Of a DNA stretch of 64,000 nucleotides, positions 33,317 through 42,996 are shown piece after piece. Each line of letters opens with the position of its first letter. Positions within the stretch are counted from its first letter, which is position 1. A model generated the notes under the pieces. The model saw nothing but the letters and a program-made list of their open reading frames with translations, was not told the DNA's origin and ran no database searches. The stretch covers positions 1 to 64,000 of the forward strand of contig CANFXC010000006.1 in NCBI GenBank assembly GCA_947450765.1, in the 5' to 3' direction. Source of the DNA: Comamonadaceae bacterium. Lineage in GTDB: Bacteria; Pseudomonadota; Gammaproteobacteria; Burkholderiales; Burkholderiaceae_C. The position numbers were made by a program, and so were the translations under genes.

Positions 33317-36208
33317 ATGAGTTCCAATCCACAGACACCTGCGTCTGCAGCCGCGTCGGTTTACGCCACATACCAAGACAATACCTATCTCTTCGGCGGC
33401 AATGCGCCTTATGTCGAAGAGATGTACGAGAACTATCTGGCTAATCCCGGGAGTGTGCCTGACAGCTGGCGCGATTATTTCGATGCCCTTCAGCATGTTC
33501 CCGCCGCCGACGGCTCGAACGCCAAAGACGTTCCTCACCAGCCCGTCATCAACGCCTTTGCTGAACGCGCCAAAGCTGGCGGCACCAAAGTCGTCATGGC
33601 CAGCGCAGACGCTGAAATGGGCCGCAAGCGTACTGCGGTTCAGCAATTGATCGCTGCGTACCGCAACGTTGGTCAGCGTTGGGCTGATCTGGATCCGTTG
33701 AAGCGCACCGACCGTCCGTCCATCCCTGAGCTGGACCCTGCTTTCTATGGTTTCAGCGATGCCGACCAAGAAATCGTCTTCGATACCAGCAACACGTTTT
33801 TCGGCAAGAACCGCATGGCCTTGCGCGAACTGCTCAACGCCTTGCGCGAAACCTACTGTGGCACCTTAGGTGCCGAGTACATGTACGCCACCGACCAAGG
33901 TGAAAAGCGCTGGTGGCAGCAAAAATTGGAAAGCATTCGCAGCAAGCCCAACTTCACGGCCGAGAAGAAAACACACATTCTTGAGCGTTTGACGGCGGCT
34001 GAAGGCCTAGAGCGTTTCCTGCACACCAAGTACGTTGGACAAAAACGCTTCTCACTCGAAGGCGGCGAGAGTTTCATTGCGTCAATGGACGAGCTGATTC
34101 AATCTGCCGGCGCCCAAGGGGTGCAAGAAATTGTCATCGGTATGGCTCACCGCGGCCGCTTGAACGTGCTGGTCAACACCATGCGCAAACTGCCTGCAGA
34201 CCTGTTCGCAGAGTTTGACCACACTGCACCCGAAGACCTGCCATCTGGTGACGTGAAATACCATCAGGGCTTCAGCTCTGATGTGAGCACAGCAGGTGGG
34301 CCAGTGCACCTGTCTTTGGCCTTCAACCCATCTCACCTTGAAATCGTCAACCCAGTGGTTGAAGGTTCGGTGCGGGCACGGATGGATCGCCGCGCCGACC
34401 CATTGGGCAAGCAAGTGCTGCCGGTGCTGGTGCACGGCGATGCCGCCTTTGGCGGCCAGGGTGTCAATCAAGAGACGTTTGCATTGGCCCAAACCCGTGG
34501 TTACTTCACGGGTGGCACGGTGCACATCATCATCAACAACCAGATTGGTTTCACCACCTCTGACCCGCGTGACATGCGTTCCAGCGTGTTCTGCACGGAC
34601 ATCGTGAAGATGGTCGAAGCACCGGTTCTGCATGTCAATGGCGATGATCCTGAGGCCGTCGTTCTGGCGACTCAGTTGGCCCTTGAATACCGGCTGACGT
34701 TCCGCAAAGACGTGGTCTTGGACATCGTGTGTTTCCGCAAGTTGGGCCACAACGAGCAAGACACGCCAGCGCTGACGCAGCCGCTGATGTACAAAAAAAT
34801 CGTCGCGCACCCGGGTACCCGCAAGCTGTTTGCCGACAAACTGGCAACGCAAGGCTTGGGCGACACCTTGGGCGATGACATGGTCAAGTCCTACCGCGCT
34901 GCGCTCGACGCGGGCAAGCACATCGGTGAGTCGGTGCTGACCAACTTCAAAACCAAGTACACCGTCGACTGGGCCCCGTTTTTGGGTAAGAAATGGACTG
35001 ATGCAGGTGATACCTCGATTCCTGCGTCTGAGTGGAAACGCTTGGCTGAAAGAATCACGACGATTCCTGAGTCCGTGTCACCGCACCAACTGGTTAAGAA
35101 GGTCTACGACGACCGCGCAGCCATGGGGCGCGGCGACACGCCCGTGGACTGGGGCATGGGTGAGCACATGGCCTTCGCGTCCTTGGTGGCCAGCGGCTAC
35201 CCGGTGCGTTTGTCGGGTGAAGACAGCGGTCGCGGTACGTTCACACACCGTCACGCGGTGATCCACGATCAAAAACGTGAAAAGTGGGATATTGGCAGCT
35301 ACGTTGCTTTGCAAAACGTGGCGGAGAATCAAGCCCCTTTTGTGGTCATCGATTCGATCCTGTCCGAAGAAGCGGTGCTTGGTTTTGAGTATGGTTACGC
35401 GTCGAACGACCCGAACACCATGGTCATCTGGGAAGCCCAGTTCGGCGACTTCGCCAATGGCGCGCAAGTGGTGATCGACCAGTTCATTGCCTCTGGTGAA
35501 GTCAAGTGGGGTCGTGTCAACGGCTTGACACTGATGCTGCCGCACGGCTACGAAGGTCAAGGCCCTGAGCACAGCTCTGCGCGCCTTGAGCGCTTCATGC
35601 AGTTGGCGGCAGACACCAACATGCAGATCGTGCAGCCGACCACGGCGAGCCAGATCTTCCACGTGTTGCGTCGTCAGATGGTGCGTGACCTGCGCAAGCC
35701 GCTGATCATCTTCACGCCTAAGTCCTTGCTGCGCAACAAGGACGCCACGTCACCGGTGTCCGAGTTCACCAAAGGCAGCTTCCAGACCGTGATTCCAGAG
35801 AACAAGGTGCTGAAGGCCGACAAAGTCAAGCGCATCTTGGCTTGCTCCGGCAAGGTCTATTACGACTTGGTGAAAAAGCGCGAAGAGCTGGCCGCCAACG
35901 ACGTCGCCATCTTGCGTGTGGAGCAACTCTATCCGTTCCCGCACAAGGCATTCGCGGCTGAACTCAAGAAGTACCCGAACGCCACGGAACTGGTCTGGAC
36001 GCAAGACGAGCCACAAAACCAAGGCGCCTGGTTCTTCGTGCAGCATTACATCCACGAGAACATGGTGGCCGGTCAAAAGCTCGGCTATTCAGGCCGTGCT
36101 GCTTCCGCTTCGCCCGCGGTGGGTTATTCGCACTTGCACCAAGAGCAGCAAAAAGCGCTGGTCGAAGGCGCCTTCGGCAAGCTCAAAGGCTTTGTCTTGT
36201 CCAAATAA
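33317..36208 (+). CDS. sucA: 2-oxoglutarate dehydrogenase, E1 component
   Basis: Thiamine-diphosphate-dependent decarboxylase of the TCA cycle 2-oxoglutarate dehydrogenase complex. 963 residues. Motifs include the substrate-binding GMAHRGRLNVLVN (about 274-286), the GDAAFGGQGVNQE segment, and NNQIGFTT with DPRDMRSS (thiamine-diphosphate region). The C-terminal transketolase domain has SGEDSGRGTFTHRHA and PHGYEGQGPEHSSARLER. The N-terminal DNTYLFGGNAPYVEEMYENY is the short E2-binding helix. GGAGGTCAGCG precedes the ATG. The promoter should lie in the 197-bp spacer after soxR. Confidence 0.97.
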   Translation: MSSNPQTPASAAASVYATYQDNTYLFGGNAPYVEEMYENYLANPGSVPDSWRDYFDALQHVPAADGSNAKDVPHQPVINAFAERAKAGGTKVVMASADAEMGRKRTAVQQLIAAYRNVGQRWADLDPLKRTDRPSIPELDPAFYGFSDADQEIVFDTSNTFFGKNRMALRELLNALRETYCGTLGAEYMYATDQGEKRWWQQKLESIRSKPNFTAEKKTHILERLTAAEGLERFLHTKYVGQKRFSLEGGESFIASMDELIQSAGAQGVQEIVIGMAHRGRLNVLVNTMRKLPADLFAEFDHTAPEDLPSGDVKYHQGFSSDVSTAGGPVHLSLAFNPSHLEIVNPVVEGSVRARMDRRADPLGKQVLPVLVHGDAAFGGQGVNQETFALAQTRGYFTGGTVHIIINNQIGFTTSDPRDMRSSVFCTDIVKMVEAPVLHVNGDDPEAVVLATQLALEYRLTFRKDVVLDIVCFRKLGHNEQDTPALTQPLMYKKIVAHPGTRKLFADKLATQGLGDTLGDDMVKSYRAALDAGKHIGESVLTNFKTKYTVDWAPFLGKKWTDAGDTSIPASEWKRLAERITTIPESVSPHQLVKKVYDDRAAMGRGDTPVDWGMGEHMAFASLVASGYPVRLSGEDSGRGTFTHRHAVIHDQKREKWDIGSYVALQNVAENQAPFVVIDSILSEEAVLGFEYGYASNDPNTMVIWEAQFGDFANGAQVVIDQFIASGEVKWGRVNGLTLMLPHGYEGQGPEHSSARLERFMQLAADTNMQIVQPTTASQIFHVLRRQMVRDLRKPLIIFTPKSLLRNKDATSPVSEFTKGSFQTVIPENKVLKADKVKRILACSGKVYYDLVKKREELAANDVAILRVEQLYPFPHKAFAAELKKYPNATELVWTQDEPQNQGAWFFVQHYIHENMVAGQKLGYSGRAASASPAVGYSHLHQEQQKALVEGAFGKLKGFVLSK

Positions 36209-36267
36209 GCTGTCCCCGCAAAAGCTCACTCGCACCTCATTCAGAATCAATTCCCGAAAGATCAAAA

Positions 36268-37521
36268 ATGGCTATCGTTGAAGTCAAAGTTCCGCAGCTG
36301 TCCGAATCCGTGGCTGAGGCCACCATGCTGGTGTGGAAAAAGAAAGTCGGCGACGTTGTCGCTGCAGATGAAATCCTGATCGAAATCGAGACCGACAAAG
36401 TCGTTCTTGAAGTGCCAGCACCTTCTGCTGGTGTTCTGTCAGAGATCTTGATCGGCGACGGCGCTACCGTGCTGGCTGAGCAGTTGATTGCCCGCATTGA
36501 CACCGATGGCAAGGTCGCTGCTGCTGCGCCAGCCGCAGCTTCCGCACCAGCTGCTGCCGCTGCACCTGCTGTCGCTGTTGTCGCCGCTCCGGCGTCCAAC
36601 AGCATGGCCGGCGTGGCCATGCCAGCCGCAGCCAAGCTGATGGCGGACAACAGTCTGGCTGCTGGCTCTGTTTCCGGCACTGGCAAAGATGGTCGCGTCA
36701 CCAAGGGTGATGTGTTGTCTGCCGTTGCCGGCGGCGTCAAGCCCGCTGCCGCCGTGATTCCGACTGGCGCGCCTAAGTCGTCGCTGCCGCAAGTGGCTAC
36801 ACCGGCTGCCAGCTTGGGCGACCGCCCTGAACAACGCGTGCCGATGAGCCGTTTGCGCGCCCGCGTCGCCGAGCGCTTGTTGCAGTCGCAATCGACCAAC
36901 GCCATTCTCACGACCTTCAACGAAATCAACATGGCTCCGGTCATGGAGATGCGCAAGAAGTTCCAGGAAAAGTTTGAAAAAGAGCATGGCATCAAGCTCG
37001 GCTTCATGAGCTTCTTCGTCAAGGCTGCAGTGCACGCTTTGAAGAAGTACCCAGTCCTGAATGCGTCTGTCGATGGCAATGACATCGTCTACCACGGCTA
37101 CTTTGACATCGGTATCGCGGTCGGTTCCCCACGTGGTTTGGTCGTGCCTATCTTGCGCAATGCAGACCAAATGAGCTTCGCTGACATCGAGAAGAAAATT
37201 GCCGAATACGGTGCCAAGGCACGTGACGGCAAGCTCGGCATCGAAGAGATGACCGGCGGCACCTTCTCCATCAGCAATGGCGGTACCTTCGGTTCCATGT
37301 TGTCGACGCCGATCATCAACCCACCCCAGTCGGCTATTTTGGGCGTGCACGCGACCAAAGACCGAGCCGTGGTTGAGAACGGCCAGATCGTTGTTCGCCC
37401 GATGAACTACTTCGCCATGTCTTACGACCACCGCATCATCGACGGCCGCGAAGCCGTGTTGGGCCTGGTCGCGATGAAAGAAGCGATGGAAGATCCAGCA
37501 CGTTTGCTGTTTGACATCTAA
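36268..37521 (+). CDS. sucB: Dihydrolipoamide succinyltransferase, E2 component
   Basis: Core acyltransferase of the 2-oxoglutarate dehydrogenase complex. 417 residues: N-terminal lipoyl domain with the lipoylated Lys44 in ETDKVVLEV, an Ala/Pro-rich linker (about 76-108), the peripheral subunit-binding domain (about 110-150, PAAAKLMADNSL...GRVTKGDVL) and the catalytic domain ending with SYDHRIIDGREAV (His388, Asp392). It follows sucA by 59 bp. A dispersed-repeat hairpin separates it from lpdA. Confidence 0.97.
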   Translation: MAIVEVKVPQLSESVAEATMLVWKKKVGDVVAADEILIEIETDKVVLEVPAPSAGVLSEILIGDGATVLAEQLIARIDTDGKVAAAAPAAASAPAAAAAPAVAVVAAPASNSMAGVAMPAAAKLMADNSLAAGSVSGTGKDGRVTKGDVLSAVAGGVKPAAAVIPTGAPKSSLPQVATPAASLGDRPEQRVPMSRLRARVAERLLQSQSTNAILTTFNEINMAPVMEMRKKFQEKFEKEHGIKLGFMSFFVKAAVHALKKYPVLNASVDGNDIVYHGYFDIGIAVGSPRGLVVPILRNADQMSFADIEKKIAEYGAKARDGKLGIEEMTGGTFSISNGGTFGSMLSTPIINPPQSAILGVHATKDRAVVENGQIVVRPMNYFAMSYDHRIIDGREAVLGLVAMKEAMEDPARLLFDI

Positions 37522-37529
37522 AAAATTGT

Positions 37530-37570
37530 GGGACAGACCAAGAAATGCGAAGCATTTTTGCTCTGTCCCC
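37530..37570. repeat. Hairpin repeat of the GGGACAGACC...GCTCTGTCCC type between sucB and lpdA
   Basis: GGGACAGACCAAGAAATGC (37530-37548) and GCATTTTTGCTCTGTCCC (37552-37569) form a long imperfect hairpin with a GAA loop. The sequence resembles REP-like elements that I recall flanking REP-associated transposase genes and scattered between genes in Comamonadaceae. No U-tract follows, so it is not a terminator. Confidence 0.75.
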
Positions 37571-37588
37571 AACTGACTAAGGAAAATA

Positions 37589-39016
37589 ATGTCCAAAAAT
37601 TTTGACGTGATCGTTATCGGTGGCGGTCCTGGCGGTTACATCGCTGCGATTCGCGCAGCGCAGCTGGGCTTCAATGTGGCCTGTATCGACGAGTGGAAAA
37701 ACGCCAAGGGCGGCCCGGCTTTAGGCGGTACTTGTACCAACGTTGGTTGCATTCCTTCAAAGGCGCTGCTGCAGTCTTCAGAGCACTTTGAGCAAGCGGG
37801 TCATCATTTTGCTGACCACGGCATCAACGTTTCTGGCTTGAGCCTCGACGTTGCCAAAATGGTGGCCCGCAAGGACACCGTGGTGAAGCAAAACAACGAC
37901 GGCATCGTCTACCTGTTCAAAAAGAACAAGGTCACTTTTTTCCATGGCCGCGGCTCTTTTGTCGCAGCCAAAGATGGCTTGTACGACATCAAAGTGGCAG
38001 GCACGGCTGAAGAAATCATCTCTGGCAAGCACGTGGTCATTGCTACAGGCTCTAACGCACGCGCTTTGCCGGGCACACCGTTTGACGAGGTCAACATCCT
38101 CTCCAACGATGGCGCTTTGCGCATCGGTGCAGTGCCGAAAAAACTCGGCCTGATTGGTTCGGGCGTGATCGGCTTGGAGATGGGTTCAGTCTGGCGCCGT
38201 CTGGGTGCTGAAGTGACCGTACTCGAAGGCCTGCCGACGTTCCTCGGCGCGGTCGACCAGCAGATTGCCAAGGAAGCCCACAAGGCCTTCGTCAAGCAAG
38301 GTTTGAAGATCGAACTCGGCGTCAAAGTCGGCGAGATCAAGTCGGGTAAAAAAGGCGTCTCAGTCGCCTACACCAACGCCAAGGGTGACGCGGTGTCAAT
38401 CGACGTCGACAAACTCATCATCTCGATCGGCCGCGTGGCCAACACCATCGGTCTTGCCGCTGATGTCGTTGGCTTGTCGCTCGACGAGCGCGGCGCGATC
38501 GTCGTCGACGGCGACTGCAAAACCAACCTGCCCAACGTCTGGGCGGTGGGTGATGTGGTGCGCGGCCCGATGCTCGCACACAAGGCAGAAGAAGAGGGCG
38601 TTGCCGTGGCGGAGCGCATCGCTGGCCAACACGGCCATGTCAACTTCAACACCATCCCTTGGGTCATCTACACCAACCCTGAAATCGCTTGGGTCGGTCA
38701 AACTGAAGAGCAGCTCAAGGCTGCAGGTCGCGCATACAAGGCCGGTACATTCCCGTTCATGGCGAATGGTCGAGCGCGCGCTTTGGGTGACACCACCGGC
38801 ATGGTCAAAATGCTCGCAGACGCGGTCACTGATGAAATTCTTGGCGTACACATCGTCGGCCCCATGGCCAGCGAATTGATCGCCGAGTGTGTGGTGGCGA
38901 TGGAGTTTCGCGCCAGCAGTGAAGACATTGCCCGGATTTGTCACGCACATCCGTCGCTCAGCGAAGCTACCAAGGAAGCGGCTTTGGCGGTTGACAAACG
39001 CACGCTCAATTTCTGA
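37589..39016 (+). CDS. lpdA: Dihydrolipoyl dehydrogenase, E3 component
   Basis: FAD/NAD oxidoreductase that reoxidises dihydrolipoyl groups. 475 residues: the FAD-binding [15 protein letters not shown] (about 11-25), the redox pair C49-TNVG-C54 in [13 protein letters not shown], the NAD-binding [13 protein letters not shown], and the dimerisation domain with the catalytic [10 protein letters not shown] near the C-terminus. Third gene of the sucA-sucB-lpdA operon. AAGGAAAATA precedes the ATG. Confidence 0.97.
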   Translation: MSKNFDVIVIGGGPGGYIAAIRAAQLGFNVACIDEWKNAKGGPALGGTCTNVGCIPSKALLQSSEHFEQAGHHFADHGINVSGLSLDVAKMVARKDTVVKQNNDGIVYLFKKNKVTFFHGRGSFVAAKDGLYDIKVAGTAEEIISGKHVVIATGSNARALPGTPFDEVNILSNDGALRIGAVPKKLGLIGSGVIGLEMGSVWRRLGAEVTVLEGLPTFLGAVDQQIAKEAHKAFVKQGLKIELGVKVGEIKSGKKGVSVAYTNAKGDAVSIDVDKLIISIGRVANTIGLAADVVGLSLDERGAIVVDGDCKTNLPNVWAVGDVVRGPMLAHKAEEEGVAVAERIAGQHGHVNFNTIPWVIYTNPEIAWVGQTEEQLKAAGRAYKAGTFPFMANGRARALGDTTGMVKMLADAVTDEILGVHIVGPMASELIAECVVAMEFRASSEDIARICHAHPSLSEATKEAALAVDKRTLNF

Positions 39017-39018
39017 GC

Positions 39019-40137
39019 TTGGCCCGCCAACCTAAGCTGTTGCCGGTCCATGCGGCCTATGAGGCAGAGTTGCAGGCGCGTGGCTTCGTCAGCGACCCCG
39101 CGCAATTGCGTGCGGTGGCTGCGTTGGAGCGCTGCGCAACCGAATGGGCAGGCTTCAAAGAAAAGCGTTCCAACGCATTCAAGAAGCTGATCAACCGGCC
39201 GGCCATTCCGCGTGGTGTTTACATGCACGGCGGCGTTGGTCGGGGTAAAAGCTTCCTGATGGATTGCTTTTACAACGCGGTGCCGCTCAAGCGCAAAACA
39301 CGGCTGCATTTTCATGAGTTCATGCGTGAAGTGCACCGTGAGCTGCGCGACCTGCAGGGCACGGTGAATCCGCTCGACGAATTGGGGCGTAGGATTTCTC
39401 TGCGCTACCGCTTGATCTGCTTTGATGAATTTCACGTGGCAGACATCACGGATGCGATGATCCTGCACCGGTTGCTGGCAGCCTTGTTTGACAACGGCGT
39501 GGGTTTTGTCACGACCTCTAATTTTGCGCCTGATGATCTGTACCCGAACGGCTTGCACCGGGACCGCATCCTCCCGGCGATTGCTTTGCTGAAGGCGAAT
39601 TTGGAAGTGCTGAGTGTCGACAACGGCACCGACTACCGTCGCCGCACGCTAGAGCAACTCAGGCTGTATCTGACGCCGCTGGATGCTGCTGCTGATGCGG
39701 AGATGACCGAGACTTTCAACCGCTTGGCTGAAGCGCACGACGAAGACCCGATTTTGCAGATTGAAGCACGGCAGATTCACGCCCGGCGAAAAGCCGGTGG
39801 TCTGGTCTGGTTCGACTTTAAAACGCTGTGTGGTGGACCGCGATCCCAAAACGATTACTTGGAACTCGCCAGTCAGTTCCACACTGTGCTGTTGAGCGAT
39901 GTACCGTACATGCCTGTCAACAAGGCGTCCGAAGCCCGGCGCTTCACTTGGCTGGTCGATGTCTTGTATGACCGCCGCGTCAAACTGATCATGTCGGCGG
40001 AAGTGGCACCGGAAGAGCTGTACACAGAAGGCCCACTGGCACATGAATTTCCGCGTACCATTTCACGTTTGAACGAAATGCAATCGGCGGAATTTCTGGC
40101 GCTTGAACGCCGGGACGTCGACACAACGCTCACATGA
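39019..40137 (+). CDS. zapE: Cell division protein ZapE (AFG1-like ATPase)
   Basis: An ATPase that in E. coli associates with the Z-ring. 372 residues with Walker A GGVGRGKS (71-78), Walker B RLICFDEFHVADITDAM, and sensor region TTSNFAPDDLYPNGLHRDRI. The start is TTG at 39019, two bases after the lpdA stop; no upstream ATG exists before lpdA and the similarity begins close to this point. It ends by overlapping the next gene through ATGA. The position after lpdA is conserved in related genomes. Confidence 0.94.
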   Translation: MARQPKLLPVHAAYEAELQARGFVSDPAQLRAVAALERCATEWAGFKEKRSNAFKKLINRPAIPRGVYMHGGVGRGKSFLMDCFYNAVPLKRKTRLHFHEFMREVHRELRDLQGTVNPLDELGRRISLRYRLICFDEFHVADITDAMILHRLLAALFDNGVGFVTTSNFAPDDLYPNGLHRDRILPAIALLKANLEVLSVDNGTDYRRRTLEQLRLYLTPLDAAADAEMTETFNRLAEAHDEDPILQIEARQIHARRKAGGLVWFDFKTLCGGPRSQNDYLELASQFHTVLLSDVPYMPVNKASEARRFTWLVDVLYDRRVKLIMSAEVAPEELYTEGPLAHEFPRTISRLNEMQSAEFLALERRDVDTTLT

Positions 40138-40775
40138 AATTTTTTTGCCTATTGGCGCTTTGCTCAGGGCTGGTTGGCAGTGTCATTGCGCAGCCAAGGG
40201 ATGATGGTGGGCCGCAGGAGCGTGCCGCCGAGCGATCGCGCATCACAGCAGAAAGGCAAAAGCTTGAGGCTGACTTTAAGGCTGCACAAGCCGTTTGCTT
40301 TCGCAAGTTCTTTGCCAATAATTGTCGTGACAAGTTGCTCCCGCCGTATCGTGAGCAATTGGCGGATCTTCGGCGTCAGGAAATTTTGATCAATGAGGTC
40401 GAGCGAAAGCTCAGCGCAGCCGATCAGCTGTTGAAGACCGAAGAAAAACTCAGTTTGCAGCGCGAGCAGCAGGCTGAGCAAGCGTTAAAAGTTCAACAAG
40501 ACGCAGCCACCCAAGCCGAGCGCGCCAAGCAGCGCGAGGTTGATCAGGGAAATACGGCAGAGCAGGCTGCTTCCAATAAGGCCAGCATGGGTACCCGACT
40601 AGAGAGTAACCAGAGCAAGGCAGCCGAGTCCGTGAGCAAGCGCGCACAAGCTGCCGCAAACGTGGAAGCAACACGCCTGCGGCAGGAGCAAGCTGCCAAA
40701 AATCGGACTGAGCGCGATCAGCGCTTGCGCGAAGACGGTCCGCCGACGGGCAAGTCCCTGCCTGCTTATCCCTGA
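40134..40775 (+). CDS. Hypothetical exported coiled-coil protein, 213 aa
   Basis: I do not recognise a family with a known role. A signal peptide (residues 1-19, FFCLLALCSGLVGSVIAQ) is followed by an almost wholly helical, Gln/Glu/Lys/Arg-rich body with a likely long coiled coil (about 28-200) and a paired cysteine segment (AVCFRKFFANNCRDK, possibly disulfide-bonded). The C-terminus is basic and Pro-rich. The start overlaps the zapE stop (ATGA), so it is translationally coupled. Similar unnamed periplasmic proteins occur in related genomes. A role in the envelope is only an inference from export. Confidence 0.72.
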   Translation: MKFFCLLALCSGLVGSVIAQPRDDGGPQERAAERSRITAERQKLEADFKAAQAVCFRKFFANNCRDKLLPPYREQLADLRRQEILINEVERKLSAADQLLKTEEKLSLQREQQAEQALKVQQDAATQAERAKQREVDQGNTAEQAASNKASMGTRLESNQSKAAESVSKRAQAAANVEATRLRQEQAAKNRTERDQRLREDGPPTGKSLPAYP

Positions 40776-40792
40776 AGAACCGGCTGCCCACC

Positions 40793-40996
40793 TTGCTCAC
40801 CAACCTGCATTCTGTCGAAAGGCGACTCATCGACATGGCCATCGAACATGCGGACCTCGATGCTTTGATCGATTTGATGGCGCATACCCTGCCTGTCGAT
40901 CAGCTCATGTTCAAACGGTTGAAGAAACGTCGGTTGATGTTGCGTGACAAGATCACGCAGCTTGAATCATCTCTTCGCCCGTCTGAGCCCGCCTGA
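40793..40996 (+). CDS. YdcH/DUF465-family small protein
   Basis: 67 residues, one small helical domain. The start is TTG at 40793 (MLTNLHSVERRL), with an alternative ATG at 40835 (MAIEHADL). The C-terminal half contains the family pattern FKRLKKRRLMLRDKITQLES, a basic amphipathic helix. The stop codon shares one base with the helicase ATG. The function is unknown; the family is widespread in proteobacteria. Confidence 0.78.
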   Translation: MLTNLHSVERRLIDMAIEHADLDALIDLMAHTLPVDQLMFKRLKKRRLMLRDKITQLESSLRPSEPA

Positions 40997-42996
40997 TGGA
41001 TCTTGAACAGCAAGTCGAGGAGGCTTTTGGGCCCGACGGTGTGCTGTCCCGCGCCGCCGATCAGTTTGTGCCCCGCAGTGGTCAAACCGAGATGGCGTTG
41101 GCGGTGGCCCGTGCGATCGAAGGCGCGTACCCGTTGGTGGTCGAGGCCAGCACCGGCGTCGGTAAAACATTTTCTTATTTGGTGCCCGCCTTGCTCAGCG
41201 GGGAGCGGGTCTTGCTGTCGACTGCGACCAAAGCCTTGCAAGACCAGCTCTACGGTCGCGATTTACCGCGCCTCGTCGAAGCCTTGGGCGTACCGGTCAG
41301 CACGGCATTGCTCAAGGGACGCGGCAGTTACCTGTGCCTGCACCGCATGGAGCAAGCGCGAACAGAGGTCATGCAACCTGAGCGCAGCACGCTGCATGCG
41401 TTGGCGCGTATTGAAGAATGGTCGCAGACCACCCGCACCGGAGATTTGGCTGAACTACCGGGTCTGGACGAGCGTTCGCCAGTGATTCCGCTGGTCACTT
41501 CGACACGCGAAAACTGCCTTGGTGCCGCTTGTCCGAAGTTCCGGGCCTGTCACGTCAATCTGGCCAGGCGCGAGGCTTTGGCCGCTGACGTGGTGGTCAT
41601 CAACCACCATTTATTTTTTGCAGATTTGGCTGTGCGTGAGTCGGGTGTGGCCGAGCTACTGCCCACGGTGCGCATTGCGATTTTTGACGAAGCCCATCAG
41701 CTCAACGAGACCGGCGTACAGTTTTTGGGCAAAAACATCAGCACCGGCCAGTTGCTGGATTTTTGTCGCGACTTGCTGGGCACGGGCCTGCAAATGGCGC
41801 GCGGCTTGGTCGACTGGCAAGCGCTTGCCGGCAAGGCCGAGCGCGCTGCCCGGGAGCTGCGCCTGTGTGTCGGCAAAGCCTATCCGGGAACCAAGCTGCG
41901 CTGGACTGACGCTTGCCCCGAAACAGTGGATCCTGATGCTTGGGTGCTAGCGTTAGAGCAAATGGCAGATGCTTGCTCGGCGGCCGCTGAAGCACTCGAC
42001 ACGGTGAGTGAAATTGCGCCTGATTTCTTGAGGCTGCTAGAGCGGGCCGTTGAGTTTGGCGAACGCCTGCGGCATTTCGCCGGGCCATGCCAGACCGGTT
42101 CGGTGCGCTGGCTGGAGGTAGGCGCGCAACTGCGCTTGATTGAGTCGCCGCTCGACATCGCACAAGCAGTTCAGGCCAAGGTGCTCGGCAGCAACCCGGA
42201 GGCCGCGAAGACTTGGATTTTTACCTCAGCCACGCTCGGTGATGATGACAAATTGAGCTGGTTCACGAAGCCTTGTGGACTGGCTGGTGCTCAGCTCTTG
42301 CGGGTCGGTAGCCCGTTTGACTACGCGACGCAGGCCGCGGTTTATGTGCCGCGTGATTTTCCGAAACCTAGCGAGGCTGCTCACATGACCCGCGTCGCAC
42401 TTTCAGCGGCGTTGTGGGCTTCACGCCTAGGCGGCCGGACGATGGTGCTGACCACGACCTTGCGGGCTTTGCGCGGCATCGCCGATATTCTGCGTGAGAC
42501 TTTTGAGGCTTCAGGTGAACTGGAAGTACTGGTGCAGGGGGCCCTGCCCAAGCGTGTCCTGATCGACCGCTTTCGCCAAGGTCGCTCTAACGGTGGAGCC
42601 GGATGCATTTTGGTTGCATCCGCTTCTTTTTGGGAAGGCATTGACGTGCCGGGTGATGCCTTGCAGCTGGTCATCATTGACAAGCTGCCTTTCCCTCCAC
42701 CCAATGATCCAATGGCTGAAGCTCGGTCAAAGCACATTGAGTCCGAAGGCCGCAGCGCGTTCAATGATTACTTCTTACCCGAGGCTGCGGTAGCCCTCAA
42801 GCAGGGTGCCGGACGCCTGATTCGGCGTGAAACCGATCAAGGTGTGCTGGTGGTGTGTGACACCCGCTTGGTGGCGATGGGCTACGGAAAGCGCTTGCTG
42901 AAAGCCTTGCCACCCATGCAAAGATTGACGACTGAAGAGGAGTTGCTGGAACGCCTCGACATGCTCACCAAAATTTGTACCACGCCCCCTGTTTAG
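40996..42996 (+). CDS. ATP-dependent DNA helicase, DinG/YoaA type (XPD-like)
   Basis: 666 residues. The helicase motifs are visible as the Q-like PRSGQTEMALAVARAI, Walker A EASTGVGKTFSYLVPALL, the motif Ia ATKALQDQL, and DEAH in IAIFDEAHQLNETG. The four Fe-S cysteines are seen in YLCLHRME and NCLGAACPKFRACHVN. The C-terminal motifs VQGALPKRVLIDRFR, ASFWEGIDVPGD and GAGRLIRRETDQGVLVVCDTR are present. DinG and YoaA relatives unwind DNA and R-loops at stalled forks. Overlap of the last 32 bases with the convergent bamD end is noted. Confidence 0.9.
   Translation: MDLEQQVEEAFGPDGVLSRAADQFVPRSGQTEMALAVARAIEGAYPLVVEASTGVGKTFSYLVPALLSGERVLLSTATKALQDQLYGRDLPRLVEALGVPVSTALLKGRGSYLCLHRMEQARTEVMQPERSTLHALARIEEWSQTTRTGDLAELPGLDERSPVIPLVTSTRENCLGAACPKFRACHVNLARREALAADVVVINHHLFFADLAVRESGVAELLPTVRIAIFDEAHQLNETGVQFLGKNISTGQLLDFCRDLLGTGLQMARGLVDWQALAGKAERAARELRLCVGKAYPGTKLRWTDACPETVDPDAWVLALEQMADACSAAAEALDTVSEIAPDFLRLLERAVEFGERLRHFAGPCQTGSVRWLEVGAQLRLIESPLDIAQAVQAKVLGSNPEAAKTWIFTSATLGDDDKLSWFTKPCGLAGAQLLRVGSPFDYATQAAVYVPRDFPKPSEAAHMTRVALSAALWASRLGGRTMVLTTTLRALRGIADILRETFEASGELEVLVQGALPKRVLIDRFRQGRSNGGAGCILVASASFWEGIDVPGDALQLVIIDKLPFPPPNDPMAEARSKHIESEGRSAFNDYFLPEAAVALKQGAGRLIRRETDQGVLVVCDTRLVAMGYGKRLLKALPPMQRLTTEEELLERLDMLTKICTTPPV

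Noticed and set aside
37530-37570. Terminator after sucB
   Set aside because: The hairpin has no downstream U-tract and lpdA follows as part of the same operon; treated as a repeat instead.
36439-37596. 385-codon minus-strand ORF antisense to sucB
   Set aside because: Shadow of the G+C-rich codon bias of sucB; His/Asp-rich composition typical of antisense frames.
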